A stretch of DNA of 64,000 nucleotides from Larix kaempferi (Eukaryota; Streptophyta; Pinopsida; Pinales; Pinaceae): contig BSBM01000865.1 of assembly GCA_027924585.1 (NCBI GenBank), positions 434,001-498,000 of the forward strand. Direction: 5' to 3'. Made by a program: the position numbers and the translations under genes. Below the pieces are notes generated by a model. It ran no database searches and had not been told where the DNA came from. It worked only from the letters and a program-made list of their open reading frames with translations. Shown piece after piece: positions 1 through 10,020 of the stretch (position 1 is the first letter of the stretch; the number at the start of each line of letters is the position of its first letter).

Positions 1-167
1 CACCTTAGGGTTTTCCCCACAGAAACTCTATGTCTCTTATCTCTCATGGTTTTGATTCTTGTGATGCTTGTGATGCTTATTGTCATTGTTATGCATTGAT
101 ATACTGTATATGTTATTCTCTTAGTAAAGATCCAAGAGTATTGCGAATTAATGCTCAAATTTTAACA
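1..167 (+). repeat. 3' end of a copia LTR
   Basis: This stretch aligns by eye with the last part of the K LTR near 63220-63382. Both have a 'gggttttccc' block, then 'ctctatgtctctt', a run rich in tgt/att, 'gttctctcagt'-like sequence and the terminal 'tttaaca'. The LTR ends at 167 with CA, but no 'tggtatcagagc' primer-binding site follows. It is therefore either a 3' or solo LTR, or a copy joined to foreign sequence. The start lies outside the window. Confidence 0.7.
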
Positions 168-1260
168 CTAGAAGATCGAGCTAATATTGAAGACTTGACG
201 AAGGATGAGCTTCAGGGAATTCTCACTGCATACGAGATGAGAGTTGAGAAAGAGACTCCCATCAAAAATAAATATGCTTTTAAAGCCACAAGAAAGGATA
301 AACATGATAATGGCAAAGATTGATTTGATGAGTTGGATGATGAGGAATCAAACTTTTTCAAGAAGCTGAAAAGAGGACGAGGTAAGTACAAGAACATGTT
401 ACCCTTCAAATTCTTGAGATGTGGAGGATTAGTTCATTATGCCTCGAAGTTTCCTTTGAAGTAAATTGGAGATAGCAACAGTGATGAGGAATCTAGTTAG
501 TATAATAAGAAGACTGGACACTCACAACACATACCTGAGAATAGAAGGAGGATTCCAAAATAGATAAATATTATGTACACCGAAGAAGGAAGTAATGCAT
601 CTGAAGGAAGTGACTGGGACGAAGATCCTAAAGAAGTACTCTTTATGGCCCATGTAGTAGAAGAGAGAAAAGGTGAAAAGAAGAGTACCAATTCGAAGAA
701 CACTCCATTTGCGTAAAGCAAGCTAGGATCACTAGATAAGTATTTATTCAATGGATCGTTCAAAACACCTCCAAATCGAACCACACCTCCAAAACCTGTT
801 GTATCTAATTCAATACTAACAGTCAATCCGATGATGAAGACACTACAGACATAGACTGGGAAGGTGAATTGATTAGTGCCTTGGATGAGTTAAATAATTC
901 AAAGAACAAGAATAAAATATTGTAGGATAAATTCTCAAAGTATGAAGAACAAGATAGTCCATTCATTGATGCAGATATCCATGAAAAGATAACTAGATAT
1001 GAGATTCAGCTGAGTTGCACACATGAAAAGGTTCAAGTAATTGAGAAATAAAAATATAGATTGAGGGCCTCACTGGAGGAATTGGCACAAAAAATCAGGA
1101 TGATGACAAATCAACTCGAAGAAAGTGATAAAGAGATATCTCGTCTAGAAGACAAGCTGATTGAGATAAAGGGCAAGAAACAAGTACGTATTGCAAGCAG
1201 TGACCCTATCTACGAACAATCAGAAAGTGACAAGAAATAATCTGAAGATGAAGTTCATAA
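168..1260 (+). pseudogene. Copia gag remnant with zinc-knuckle trace and coiled coil
   Basis: The first frame reads LTKDELQGILTAYEMR followed by a Lys-rich stretch, typical of the end of plant copia gag (UBN2 family). A decayed CCHC knuckle follows around 400-465, with 'FLRCGGLVHYASKFPL' keeping one Cys and the His. After frame changes near 830 the frame reads a Ser/Asp/Glu-rich linker and a heptad-like segment (about 1010-1190, with EELAQKIRMMTNQLEE) resembling the coiled coil after the knuckle in copia gags. There are many stops (for example 321, 462 and 715). It abuts the LTR end at 167 without a primer-binding site, so it belongs to another element or a rearranged copy. Not functional. 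Confidence 0.65.
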
Positions 1261-2307
1261 TAGGTTAAAATACAACAAGACAATATTTTGAAGGATAAGA
1301 GACCACTAGAAGAAAAAACCGGTCTTGGTTATGTAAAGACACCAAGGAAGGTCTACGATAGAGAGAATTTCTCGAATCATGATTCTTATCGGTCAAATTA
1401 GCACTTCTCCGTTCGTGACCACATTTCCCTGTTGGTCACACAAAAGGACACTATGGATGGAAGGGTTTTCTTAACCTATGTGACTCGGAGCTAAGCCTTG
1501 CCGTCCTTTCCTCAAAACATGTTTTTTCTTCCTACTTTAGAGCATAACCACGAATCTTATGCTTGCCAACACGCGGGTTAGCCGCGGGTGTCTACACTAA
1601 CAACCCGCAGGTATCTTTTGAAGAGATGCACCCGCTCGTTGCAAGCCAGGATAGTTGCAAGTCACTCACTGGTTGTCCTATGTCATAGTCGCGGGTATCT
1701 TAAGAAATATCAAAAAAATATATAAAAACACTAACTATGGATTAGTTTTGGGAGTTATTCCAACTTCGTCAACTACCTATGCCAACCACCCTTTGAACTT
1801 ATCCTCCTACTCTTACCATAAATACAAGAGGAATGCCTTGGAAAAGGGGAACCAACTTTTGGTAATGTAATACTAGAGGAAATGTTACTCAAGAGAGAGG
1901 AGTAGGAACTCAGGGCCTGGTTACGACGGTGCTTGGTGTAGACAGGTATAATTTATGTACTTGCTTCATGTATTAATAAATATTAGATATTCTTCCTTTC
2001 CCAAATATGATTTGTTCATGTGTGTTGCAAATATGATTACAATTTGATGTTTTATGTTATTATAAATGTCAATCTCTTTATTTGTAGTCAAACTAGTATG
2101 AGGAAGTTTTGAGGTTTGTTTTTCGGGTTGTTGCATTGAAGAGCAAGGAAGAGAAAGGCTTGGATCAACCTACTGATCAAGGTACACATCCTTGTAACCC
2201 TAAAATCTTTGCTTAGTAATTGTATTTGCAGAACATTGTATGTCTGTCTTTCTACATCAATGCGTTGGTAGTATCTCCCCTGCTAAATGATACTTTCCCT
2301 AACAACA
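1261..2307 (+). other. No gene; probable LTR of a Tat-like gypsy ending near 2307
   Basis: I see no credible coding sequence here. The right edge 'ccctaacaaca' lies four bases before a primer-binding-like sequence at 2312, so an LTR probably ends at about 2307. I could not find its start. A GC-rich patch with repeated 'gcgggt' lies at 1570-1690 and is unlike its neighbours. Confidence 0.35.
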
Positions 2308-2311
2308 GAAC

Positions 2312-2331
2312 TGGCGAATCCAATGGGGAAC
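2312..2331 (+). promoter_or_regulatory. Primer-binding-site-like sequence (Tat-type gypsy)
   Basis: TGGCGAATCCAATGGGGAAC differs at about two positions from the minus-strand site of element I at 49101-49121 (TGGCGACTCCACTGGGGA). It also sits just after an LTR-like CA end. This is the usual place where a tRNA primes minus-strand DNA synthesis in Tat-like gypsy elements. The neighbouring LTR is not delimited, so the assignment rests on the motif. Confidence 0.5.
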
Positions 2332-3780
2332 ACTCGTTTTATGCTTTGGGGATTCTTTAGAGTCTTATTTCATTTTTTATCAATTTGTTAGGTCTTTGTG
2401 AAGGTTTTGCGACAATTGTTATCTCTTTTGCTTGACTCTTTGTTGTCTGGTCTGCATTCTACTTTCTTTTTTAACTTGTATCAGAGGATACCCGCTACTC
2501 TACTGTACTTACAATCATGATTATTACCCTGCACCCATGAGTTTCCCATTACTGTACCCGTGTGCTGTTGTTGTTACAGTCACATTTTTTCCTGGGAAAA
2601 CTTGTTTTTAGGAAGGGTTTTCCTTCTAGAGTTGTTTTCTTTGATTTGAAAGTGTGTTTGTTGATTTTAGGTTTTTGACTGCTTATGTGTAGTGGTCTGA
2701 GTCTTGTTATCCCTTTACGAGTCCTATTTTGGTTATTTTTGCTTGTTGAAGGTTCCTTAAGTCTTTCTAGCCCATACTTTATTTGGCGGATGCTTGGCCT
2801 TAGTCCTTTGTAGTCACTAATTGTTTGGAGGGCAGGCTGTTATCTGTTTTTGATTCATTTGCTTTATGTCTTTTATATCAGTTGATTCTTATAGCATCTT
2901 GGTTCCAAATTTGAGTTACTTCTAGGATTTGTGAAGCAACTTGTTGGGTTGGTCATTTTAAGTACTTTGTGTTGGTGAAGTTCTGATTTTTATAGTCTTA
3001 GGTCCAGTTTTCCTTCGTATGCATTAATGATTATTCTTGTTTGTTCATAAGTTATTTTCATTTTCTTTCACTTATAAAGAAAAAACCAAATCGAAAAGAG
3101 CATTTCCTTTAGGGAAATAAATTTCTTTTTTCGAAGTAGTTAGAAGTTTTTTATGCTTTTCTTCTTTGAAAAATCAAAAAAATTGTAGTTGTATTTTAGT
3201 TTTACTTTGCATTTTATGTTTTGAAAGACAAGGAAGAAAATTGTGAAGTTTTTACATTTCCATATGTACACATTCTTTTCAGTTGTAACCATAGCGCACA
3301 CAAAAGCACTACGCTTCTGAGCAATACAGTCTTAAAAATAATTATTAATAAATTTTATTGGTAACTTTTTCTTTTTAGGTCTCACACAGACCAACTGACA
3401 TAGGATGGGGTTTTGGAATAGAACAATTTTAACTTTCCAAAACCATTCAAACCTCAAAATCATAGTGAGACTATCGTTTAGGTAAATCCACTTTTTTGGA
3501 GGTGTTCCGAGAAACTCTACTGAAACCAAAGTTAAGCAAGAGGTCATGTGATATTGGACTGTTGGGGATACCCCCCCACTTTTCATTTGATCATACACCA
3601 AAGCCAATTCATGTATGGCGATCCATTAGTGCCTTGTGTACTCTTGGTTTTCAGGCTTAGCTACCCTGCCCATGTGTCTTGGATATACCTGTGACTGTCC
3701 CCTCGGACTCTTTCTGCAATTGTGGTAGCCTTTAGTATATTTGACCTTTAGGTCTCTACACAGGTGACAGTGGAAGGATA
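2332..3780 (+). other. No gene; T-rich leader-like sequence
   Basis: The sequence is T-rich and stop-rich on the plus strand, as in long untranslated gypsy leaders. I recognise no protein. The 91-codon minus-strand frame at 3332-3607 has no recognisable motif. The stretch ends abruptly at the left edge of the palindrome. Confidence 0.3.
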
Positions 3781-4147
3781 TTTCCCATGAAGTTTTCCCA
3801 CTTCCTTGGTTTATTGATTGTTATTATTCATTGTATTGGGTGACCTTTGGTCTTAGTTACCAGGGCCCGGGATGGATTAAGGGGGGGTGTTAGGATATTC
3901 CTATACTCCATCCTAGTCCCACCAGTATTTTGATCATTTACATTTTCAGTCATGCAAACCCTAAAAGTGCATGCATAACTGAAAATGTAAATGATCAAAA
4001 TACTGGTGGGACTAGGATGGAGTATAGGAATATCCTAACACCCCCCCTTAATCCATCTTGGGCCCTAGTAAATAAGACCAAAGGTCACCCAATACAATGA
4101 ATAATAACAATCAATAAACCAAGGAAGTGGGAAAATTTCATGGGAAA
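3781..4147. repeat. Long palindrome: two 3' element ends head to head
   Basis: The arms 3781-3950 and 3978-4147 are inverted copies of about 170 bp around a 27-base loop (3951-3977). The inner 63 bp of each arm are identical. About five mismatches fall in the outer 107 bp. Each arm reads, from outside in, a pre-PPT segment, a seven-G polypurine tract (3881-3887; complement 4041-4047) and an LTR start 'TGTTAGGATATTCC' (3888 on plus, 4040 on minus). The loop is also LTR sequence: it matches the LTR of J, which reads through at 6126-6245. Outside the arms the flanks are unrelated. Confidence 0.9.
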
Positions 4148-4226
4148 CATACCCTCTCCTCAAAAAATAGACTGTAAGGCACACATAAAAATAAATGCTC
4201 CAAACTCAAGCGGGTGTGATTCTTGG

Positions 4227-5372
4227 TCATATGTCTGGAGGTATCTTCTTCTTGGGAAGAAGTGGATCATGCTCAAAAAGCATGTGCTTGTACTTTCTCT
4301 TCAGATCAAATGTGATAAGAACAAATCCAACAGTATGAGAATGATCCTTGAACCTGTGATTTGAATCAGCTGAGGTAGGATCAAATCTGTGAAGGTGCAT
4401 ATAGTATTTTGTCTTCTCATTCGAACCACCATGGGTGAGACTATTCCAAAAATAACTATTACATGTTTGCTTGAAATCAAAATCAGATTTAAAACTTTCA
4501 AAACAGTTTCTTGAGATATCCTTTGAACAAGCAGGGGTGAGTTCAAAACTATCATATGCATGAGAAATTATCCCAAGCAGTAATTGCTTAGAACCCAAAT
4601 TAGATACAAGACTTGAATCATGGTTTCTTGAGATCTCCTTTGAACCATGAGAGGTGAGATCAAAACCAGTAGATGCATGAGAAATTATCCCAAGCGAATG
4701 GCAATGGCCATATTCTTCAATGAACTTCTGAAAGCATGGAACTATGATCATATAGTAGTATAAAATACGAGATAGCTGGAGAGGAGTGAATGCATTACCT
4801 TTAATAGCTGTTTTGACATCCGAAATAATCATGTGATCATGATGCAAACCAACAGACTCTGATGCAAGAGAGGATTTAGGACCTTCTGCAATATCTAGAG
4901 TGTGAGCTGGCATAGAAAGAGAAGAAAGGTTGAGCCTGAGTGTAGAATCTGCAAGTTCTTTGTCAACAAATTCAATATGAGATGATCCTGGTGCATGATC
5001 TGAGAGACCATCAAGAGGAGCGAATGCATCACTTTGTTTCCTTTCGAATGGGTTGGGACCAAGTCCTTCATTCTCTTTGCCAAATTTTCCATCCAGGTGA
5101 GCCCATATCTCTTTTGGAGTCCATAAATCCTTTGGAGTTTCAACACCATTACGGTATTTGAATTGGAATCTCTAGCGTGCAAACAAAGAAAACATTATTG
5201 CTTCAAAGTGCATGTCACCTTTATTTAACCAGTCAATCTTCTCTTCAGGGGATTCGAACTCTCTTTCAAAATAACAATAAAAAAGATCATGGATCTTCAA
5301 GTTTGCTATCATTCTTGGTTTCCATTCATCATAGTTGAGTGGATCAAGAGGAGTAATTCCTGATGAATACAT
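4227..5372 (-). pseudogene. Gag-like ORF of element J with internal 39-residue duplication, one stop
   Basis: The frame runs from a Met at 5372 to the stop at 4227, about 380 codons, broken by a single TAG at 5172-5174. The N-terminal part has a UBN2/copia-gag look: LNYDEWKPRMIANLKIHD, then WLNKGDMHFEAIMFSLFA, and after the stop ETPKDLWTPKEIWAHLDGKF. The second half is not gag-like. It holds two tandem copies of about 39 residues, each opening LGIISHA and continuing to SKEISRN or SKDISRN (about 4565-4690), then a His-rich tail. There is no CCHC knuckle. The start at 5372 is chosen because the recognisable domain begins there; the frame is open upstream to 5507. Its packaging role is inferred. 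Confidence 0.65.
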
Positions 5373-5523
5373 AGAAGCTGTAGAAGACCTACAAAAACAA
5401 TATAGAATATTTGCAACTGCTATTGCTGCAAGATGTAGAAACTGCTGCAACTGTTGCACTCGAAATCTTGGTAATAACCTGCAAAAAACTCTCAAGAATG
5501 GAGACAAACAATACTCTCAACAT

Positions 5524-5535
5524 GCTCTGATACCA
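5524..5535 (-). promoter_or_regulatory. Primer-binding site of J
   Basis: The minus strand reads TGGTATCAGAGC directly after the LTR end ...TTTTCACA. It matches the 3' end of initiator tRNA-Met, the usual primer of plant copia elements. It fixes the orientation of J and the end of its LTR at 5536. Confidence 0.9.
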
Positions 5536-6245
5536 TGTGAAAATCCTCACAGCAGATCTAAGAGATGATGTATAACTCACAAGAGTAATTATGATTAAGC
5601 AGGAAAATAGAAGAAGAGTGAACAATATAGTATAATGATCAACATAATAATATGGTACAGTAGAACTCAGATAGAAGCAATAATACTTCACACACACTAG
5701 TTAATTAATCACAACATGGACAAATAAATAGTACAATGGTAGAGAAGATTCGAATGCCTAAGGTGGAAATTCGAATTAGCCTCTTTAAGTGATCATAAGA
5801 TCAATAGAGTGTCATCGGAGCACAACTAGGTGTCCTCATGATCATCAGAGCACAACTGGAAGTCTTCATCATCATCAATGGAGTCATCAATGCTCAAGTA
5901 ACTGTCAACCGTCAGTCAAACTAACTCTGGTAGGTGTAACTGAGTGTAACTGACTGTAACTGACTGTAACTAAGTGTAAACTGAAGACAATTGGACTGGT
6001 AGGTGAAGAAGGGTGAGTTTCTCCCTAAAATCAAGGAAGAAGGGTGCATTAAGCAATTGGAGGGCTAAAACTGAATAGTGAGAAGCTCTTGGGGGCTAGC
6101 TAACTAAGGGCTAGGTGCTAGACTAATGACTGGGATGCATGCAAACCCTAGAATGCATGCAAACCCTAAAAGTGCATGCATGACTGAAAATGTAAATGAT
6201 CAAAATACTGGTGGGACTAGGATGGAGTATAGGAATATCGTAACA
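5536..6245 (-). repeat. 5' LTR of J (710 bp)
   Basis: TG...CA ends are present (TGTTACGATATT at 6245, TTTTCACA at 5536). The first 60 bases on the minus strand match both palindrome arms except for one base (TTAC against TTAG). Just inside the 5' end are two 'GGGTTTGCATGCA' units (6140-6180) that combine a telobox-like AAACCCTA and an RY-type CATGCA. 'gtaactgagtgtaactgac' motifs repeat at 5935-5980. Confidence 0.85.
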
Positions 6246-6643
6246 TTATTAGACTCCCCTAGTGGGGTCGTCCCAGAGTTAAGTTGTAATGGGTTATTAT
6301 ACTCTCCTAGGATAAGTCGGCCCAGTTAGGGTAAAAGGAAAGTGAAAGTAAAGTATAAATAGAGAGGAGCACCTCTCTATTTATCTATTCACTCACTCAC
6401 TCATTTGCATAAGTGAGAGAAGAGAAGTTCGCACAAGTGGAGGAGGAGGAAGCTGCTGGAGACCATCTCTTTGTTTTGTACTTTTGGTCATTCTATCTCT
6501 AAGCAAGTTGTGGGGTTTTCTCCTTTATGGTTTCCCTGGTGAAATGCTTTGTGTCTCTTGTCTCTTGTGTTTGATTTTCCATGCATGTTATTCTCTCAGA
6601 TAAGATCCTAGATCATATTGAATTAAATTGTGAAAAATTAACA
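6246..6643 (+). repeat. 5' LTR of C, left end missing
   Basis: It aligns with 26121-26524 of the 3' LTR. Features include two copies of a 'ggttattagac...tcctag' block, a TATA box (TATAAATAGAGAGG from 6354), then 'ctctctatttatctattcactcactc' just after it. It ends 'aaaattaaca' before the primer-binding site. The first 129 bases present in the 3' LTR are absent because J sequence begins at 6245. Confidence 0.9.
6354..6367 (+). promoter_or_regulatory. TATA box of the C 5' LTR
   Basis: TATAAATAGAGAGG is the likely polymerase II core promoter. The same motif at the same relative place occurs in the LTRs of C (26229), A (8988, 15586), B (complement near 17129 and 23171) and K (63068). That recurrence supports function in the family. 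Confidence 0.7.
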
Positions 6644-7247
6644 TGGTATCAGAGCTAACCTGAGAAGAAGACACTATGCAGCTGTGGAAGCTAGGGCTTC
6701 TTAATTTTTGGGTCTCTTTCCACAAATCATTAAGGGAACGAGGCTAGGATAACTCTCCTAAGGAAGGCGCATCTTTCTATCGAAACATAATTTGATTTGG
6801 AGCATTTTATTTTTTGAGATGTCACTGCTGTGAGAAATTAGGGCTTTTAACAGTAGTGGAATTTTGGAGTGCTCTCAGCATAGGATTGTTCTCCTCAGCA
6901 AAATCAAAATTTAGAGACCAAGATCGAACTTTTTGGTTGTGTAGAACCTCGGGATTTGTCAAATCCTAGTTTGAATTTTAGACCAGAAAAACCAGAAATT
7001 GACAGTAACCTCAGATCCAAAATTCGCAGGTCACTTTTGAAGGGTCAATTTTTGGAGTTTTCAAAATCTAATCACACCAGCTTGCTTGCCTTGGTCAATT
7101 AAATCTTCCTTTTTAGATAGAAGTTTCAAATTCCAAGTTTGAATTTTTAGGGTTTCTCTTTCAAACCCTAAACAACTCCAGATCCTATTTCAGCAATCAA
7201 GTGGTAAGACCTAAATCTTTTAATTCCATTTGAGTTTCTCATTAAAT
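6644..7247 (+). other. Primer-binding site and leader of C
   Basis: TGGTATCAGAGCTAACC starts at 6644 directly after the LTR and matches initiator tRNA-Met. The following 0.6 kb has no ORF and carries 'agggttt' motifs. Part of it ('aaaatcaaaatttagagaccaagatcgaa' near 6900) is shared with the leaders of A (10210) and B (21930 region, complement), showing common descent. Confidence 0.8.
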
Positions 7248-8691
7248 ATGTCTCACCACACCAAGCTTGAGGATAAGCTTGAAGGGGTTGATAACTTCCG
7301 AGCATGGAAATATAGGATTGGGTTAATCCTAGAAGAGAATGAATTGGACACCTACATAAGTGAAGAGGTTCCAGTTCCAGAGGGAGATGAGGCTAAGGCC
7401 TTACATAAGAAGAACTCGGTCAAGGCCAAGAGGATCATTGTAGATTCTATCAAGGACCATCTGATACCACATGTGTCATCTCTAAAGACACCCAAGGAGA
7501 TGTTTGATTCCTTGACCAACCTATTTGAAGGAAAGAATATAAATCGGAAGATGACATTGTAGAACCAATTGAAGAATGTGAAGATACAAAATAGAGAGAC
7601 CATGCAGTCTTACTTTACAAGGGTCTCTCAGATAAAAGAACGACTTGAAGTTGTGGGAGAAGACATAGAAAATGGAGAAATAGTAATGACCACCTTGAAT
7701 GGTCTTCCCAAGTCATGGGATTCCTTCATTCAAGGAATTTGTGCTAGGAATAAGCTCATCACATTGAGTAGGCTGTGGGAGGAGTGCTCATAGGAAGAAT
7801 CTCAAATTGTAGCTCGAGAAGAGAAAATGGGAAATGAATACCAAGCTCTCATAGCACACTCTAGGAGGAATGATAACAAGAGTGTGCACCACCACAGTAA
7901 GAAAGAAAAAAACCACCACCAAAATCAGAGAGATAACTTTAGATCCCGAAGAGATATATCCTCCATTCGATGCTACACATGTGATGAGAAGGGACACATC
8001 TCCAGGGATTGTCCTAGAAATAAAAGTGGCTCTCACAATAAGAAGAACAACAAAAGAATATGTCATCCTCACACTGCAGAGGATAATGAACCTCCCAGGA
8101 AGAGAGCGAGAGAAGAAAGTGAAGATTCTTCAAGTGATGAAGAGTATGCTTTGATTTCTGCCCTCATAGGAACTGCTACACATAGTAGCAATGATTGGCT
8201 CATAGATAGCGGGGATTCCAAACATATGACAAGATTCAAGGAATCCTTTATGAACCTATCTGAACATGAGTCACTCCACAAAGTGAAACTTGGGGATGAA
8301 TATCAATATCCTATAAAAGGAAGTGGTGAAGCCTCTTATAAGCTAGACTCTGGAAAGTCTATGAATATGAAAGATGTCCTATTTGTACAAAGACTAAAGA
8401 AGAACCTTCTCTCCATATTTGCATTGGATGCAAAAGGTATGAGAGTTGCATTTGCAGATGGCCAAGTTCTTATGTGGCCTAAAGGAAAGACTAGAGATGA
8501 TGCAGCAGTGATTGGAGAGCAAGAGGGAGGATTATACAAACTGAACGGCCAACCAGAACAAGCCTTGGTCCATGAATCCATGGAGCCAAGTGAACTATGG
8601 CAGAGAAGGCTTGCACATGTGCACTATGGAGCGCTACCTCTTGCAAGCAAATTTGTTGAAGGTCTTCCAAAAATCCAAGCAAAGCATGAAG
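7248..8691 (+). pseudogene. Copia gag-protease of C (N-terminal part of polyprotein)
   Basis: From ATG at 7248 the frame reads a UBN2-type gag (DNFRAWKYRIGLILEENELD near the start). A CCHC knuckle, CYTCDEKGHISRDC, lies near 7970-8010; an acidic linker follows. The retroviral aspartic protease motif DWLIDSGDSKHMT lies near 8195, and the pre-integrase region ELWQRRLAHVHYGAL near 8590. Two TAG stops interrupt gag (7560-7562 and about 7792); both stand where related proteins usually have Gln, so CAG to TAG is likely. The frame is cut by A after KHE and resumes at 15896 as the zinc-binding start of integrase. Not functional as it stands. Confidence 0.9.
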
Positions 8692-9296
8692 TGTTGAGAT
8701 ATTGTAACTTCAAAGAATATTATATTTGTACTTTATTATTCTGGAGATGATTCATTCCTCCGTGAAGATATTATTGTATATCCGGAGATGTTTATTCCTC
8801 CGTCAGAATGTGGTAACTTGGGTTATTAGACTTCCCTAGTGGGGGGTCGGCCCTGTATGTGTTATGTGGGTCAAAGGGTTATTAGACCACCCTAGAGGGG
8901 TTGGCCCAGTCAGTTGTAGTGGGGTATTTAACCCATTGGTTAAATACGATCCTACATGTCTTGTGTAAAAGAAAAGTCGGAGTAGTGTATAAATAGAGGA
9001 GGTGTGTTCCTCATTTGAAACACACACTCACTTGAGAGAGAAGCGCACTTGTGGAGGAGAGGTCTGCTATGATAGAGGAGGAGATCATATCTTTGGTTTG
9101 CATCTTTTTATATTGCTGGTCATCTATATTGAGGAAGTTTACTGGGTTTTCTACCCCATGAGGGTTTCCCAGGATAAATCTGTGTCTCTTGTGTTTATGC
9201 TATGCTTGTTGTTTCTTCAGTGATCCTGTATATGCTATTATTGTGAAATGGAATGTAATGCTACTATTTTCTGTCTTAGCATATTAAATCTTAACA
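8692..9296 (+). repeat. 5' LTR of A
   Basis: Starts TGTTGAGATATTG and ends AAATCTTAACA. It contains two 'ggttattagac..ccctag' blocks with the palindromic core CCCTAGTGGGG, and a TATA box at 8988-8999. The first transcribed bases probably lie near 9010-9030, where 'cacacactcacttgagag' follows, but the start site itself is not visible. Confidence 0.93.
8988..8999 (+). promoter_or_regulatory. TATA box of A 5' LTR
   Basis: TATAAATAGAGG, about 300 bp into the LTR. The same sequence recurs in the 3' LTR at 15586. It is the likely core promoter for the genomic RNA of A. Confidence 0.7.
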
Positions 9297-9312
9297 TGGT
9301 ATCAGAGCTAAC
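9297..9312 (+). promoter_or_regulatory. Primer-binding site of A
   Basis: TGGTATCAGAGCTAAC follows the LTR end without a spacer and matches initiator tRNA-Met. Confidence 0.93.
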
Positions 9313-9662
9313 GTGAAGGAAGGCAATGTATGGCACTTACGACACTTGCTTCTCTTGCGACAATTTGAAGGTTAGGGTTTTATATAGCAAAAACCAGTCA
9401 TCGTGGAACTTTCGCTATAAATCCATTTATGCGAAGTTTCAGGATCTGAAAAGTTTACAGGTCATAGACAACATCCCCAGGTACCTTGTGTCCAAAGGGC
9501 ACCCTCATATTCGTTGTACTTTGTGAGTTATGATCACTACATGTTAGGGTTTCTGCCTCTTCCAGATCTCAGTCAAAATCAGGTGACCTAGGCACAAAGG
9601 TCATAACTTGGGCTAGGAAGCTCCAAATGAAATTTCGTAAAACGTAACAGGTAGAACACAGA

Positions 9663-10020
9663 CTTTAATATCTTAGGAAACATTTGCAGAGGCCGAAACT
9701 AAACCAGTGACACGTGGCACACTGTACAAGTTTGCTCTCCTGTTTTATCCCATAAATAGGTCACGTTGCGACACTTGGCATAACTCTCTCTCAGAGAGTC
9801 CAATTGAGGGAAGACATATCAGGATGGAAAGATAACAGGGCGAGCTATCCCAAGAAATTTTTTCAAAGGCCGAAGTTCAAACAGTGACACGTGGAACGCA
9901 GTACAAGTTCGCTCTCCTGTTTTATCCCATAAATAGGTCACGTTACGACACTTGGCATAACTCTCTCTCAGAGAGTCCAATTGAGGTCAGACCTGTCAGG
10001 ATGGAAAGATAACAGGCCAG
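9663..10020 (+). repeat. Duplicated 177-bp leader block with G-box motifs (A)
   Basis: Two tandem copies with a period of 177 bp run from 'aggccgaa' through 'gtgacacgtgg', 'tcccataaataggtcacgtt', 'cacttggcataactctctctcagagag' and 'ggatggaaagataacag'. CACGTG (G-box core) occurs at 9711 and 9888. The same duplicated block is in B (about 22140-22500, complement) and K (from about 63720). Conservation without an ORF suggests an RNA or regulatory role, such as packaging or translation control. That role is inference. Confidence 0.85.

Larger units (their letters stand above)
3954..6245 (-). mobile_element. Element J: short gag-only LTR retrotransposon, 3' LTR truncated
   Basis: On the minus strand the order is: complete 5' LTR (6245-5536, TGTTACGATATT... 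to ...TTTTCACA), primer-binding site (5535-5524), one gag-like ORF (5372-4227), polypurine tract (complement of 4041-4050), then about 85 bases of 3' LTR that run into the palindrome. The internal region is only about 1.5 kb and has no protease, integrase, RT or RNase H. That matches non-autonomous LTR elements carrying only gag (the TR-GAG type). It sits within the 5' LTR of element C. The expected partner of TTATT (6246-6250) is lost on the other side. Confidence 0.75.

Noticed and set aside
3332-3607. 91-codon minus-strand frame
   Set aside because: No recognised motif; flanking sequence is leader-like and non-coding.
6140-6175. Telomere-like AAACCCTA copies
   Set aside because: Only two isolated copies inside an LTR; not an interstitial telomere array.
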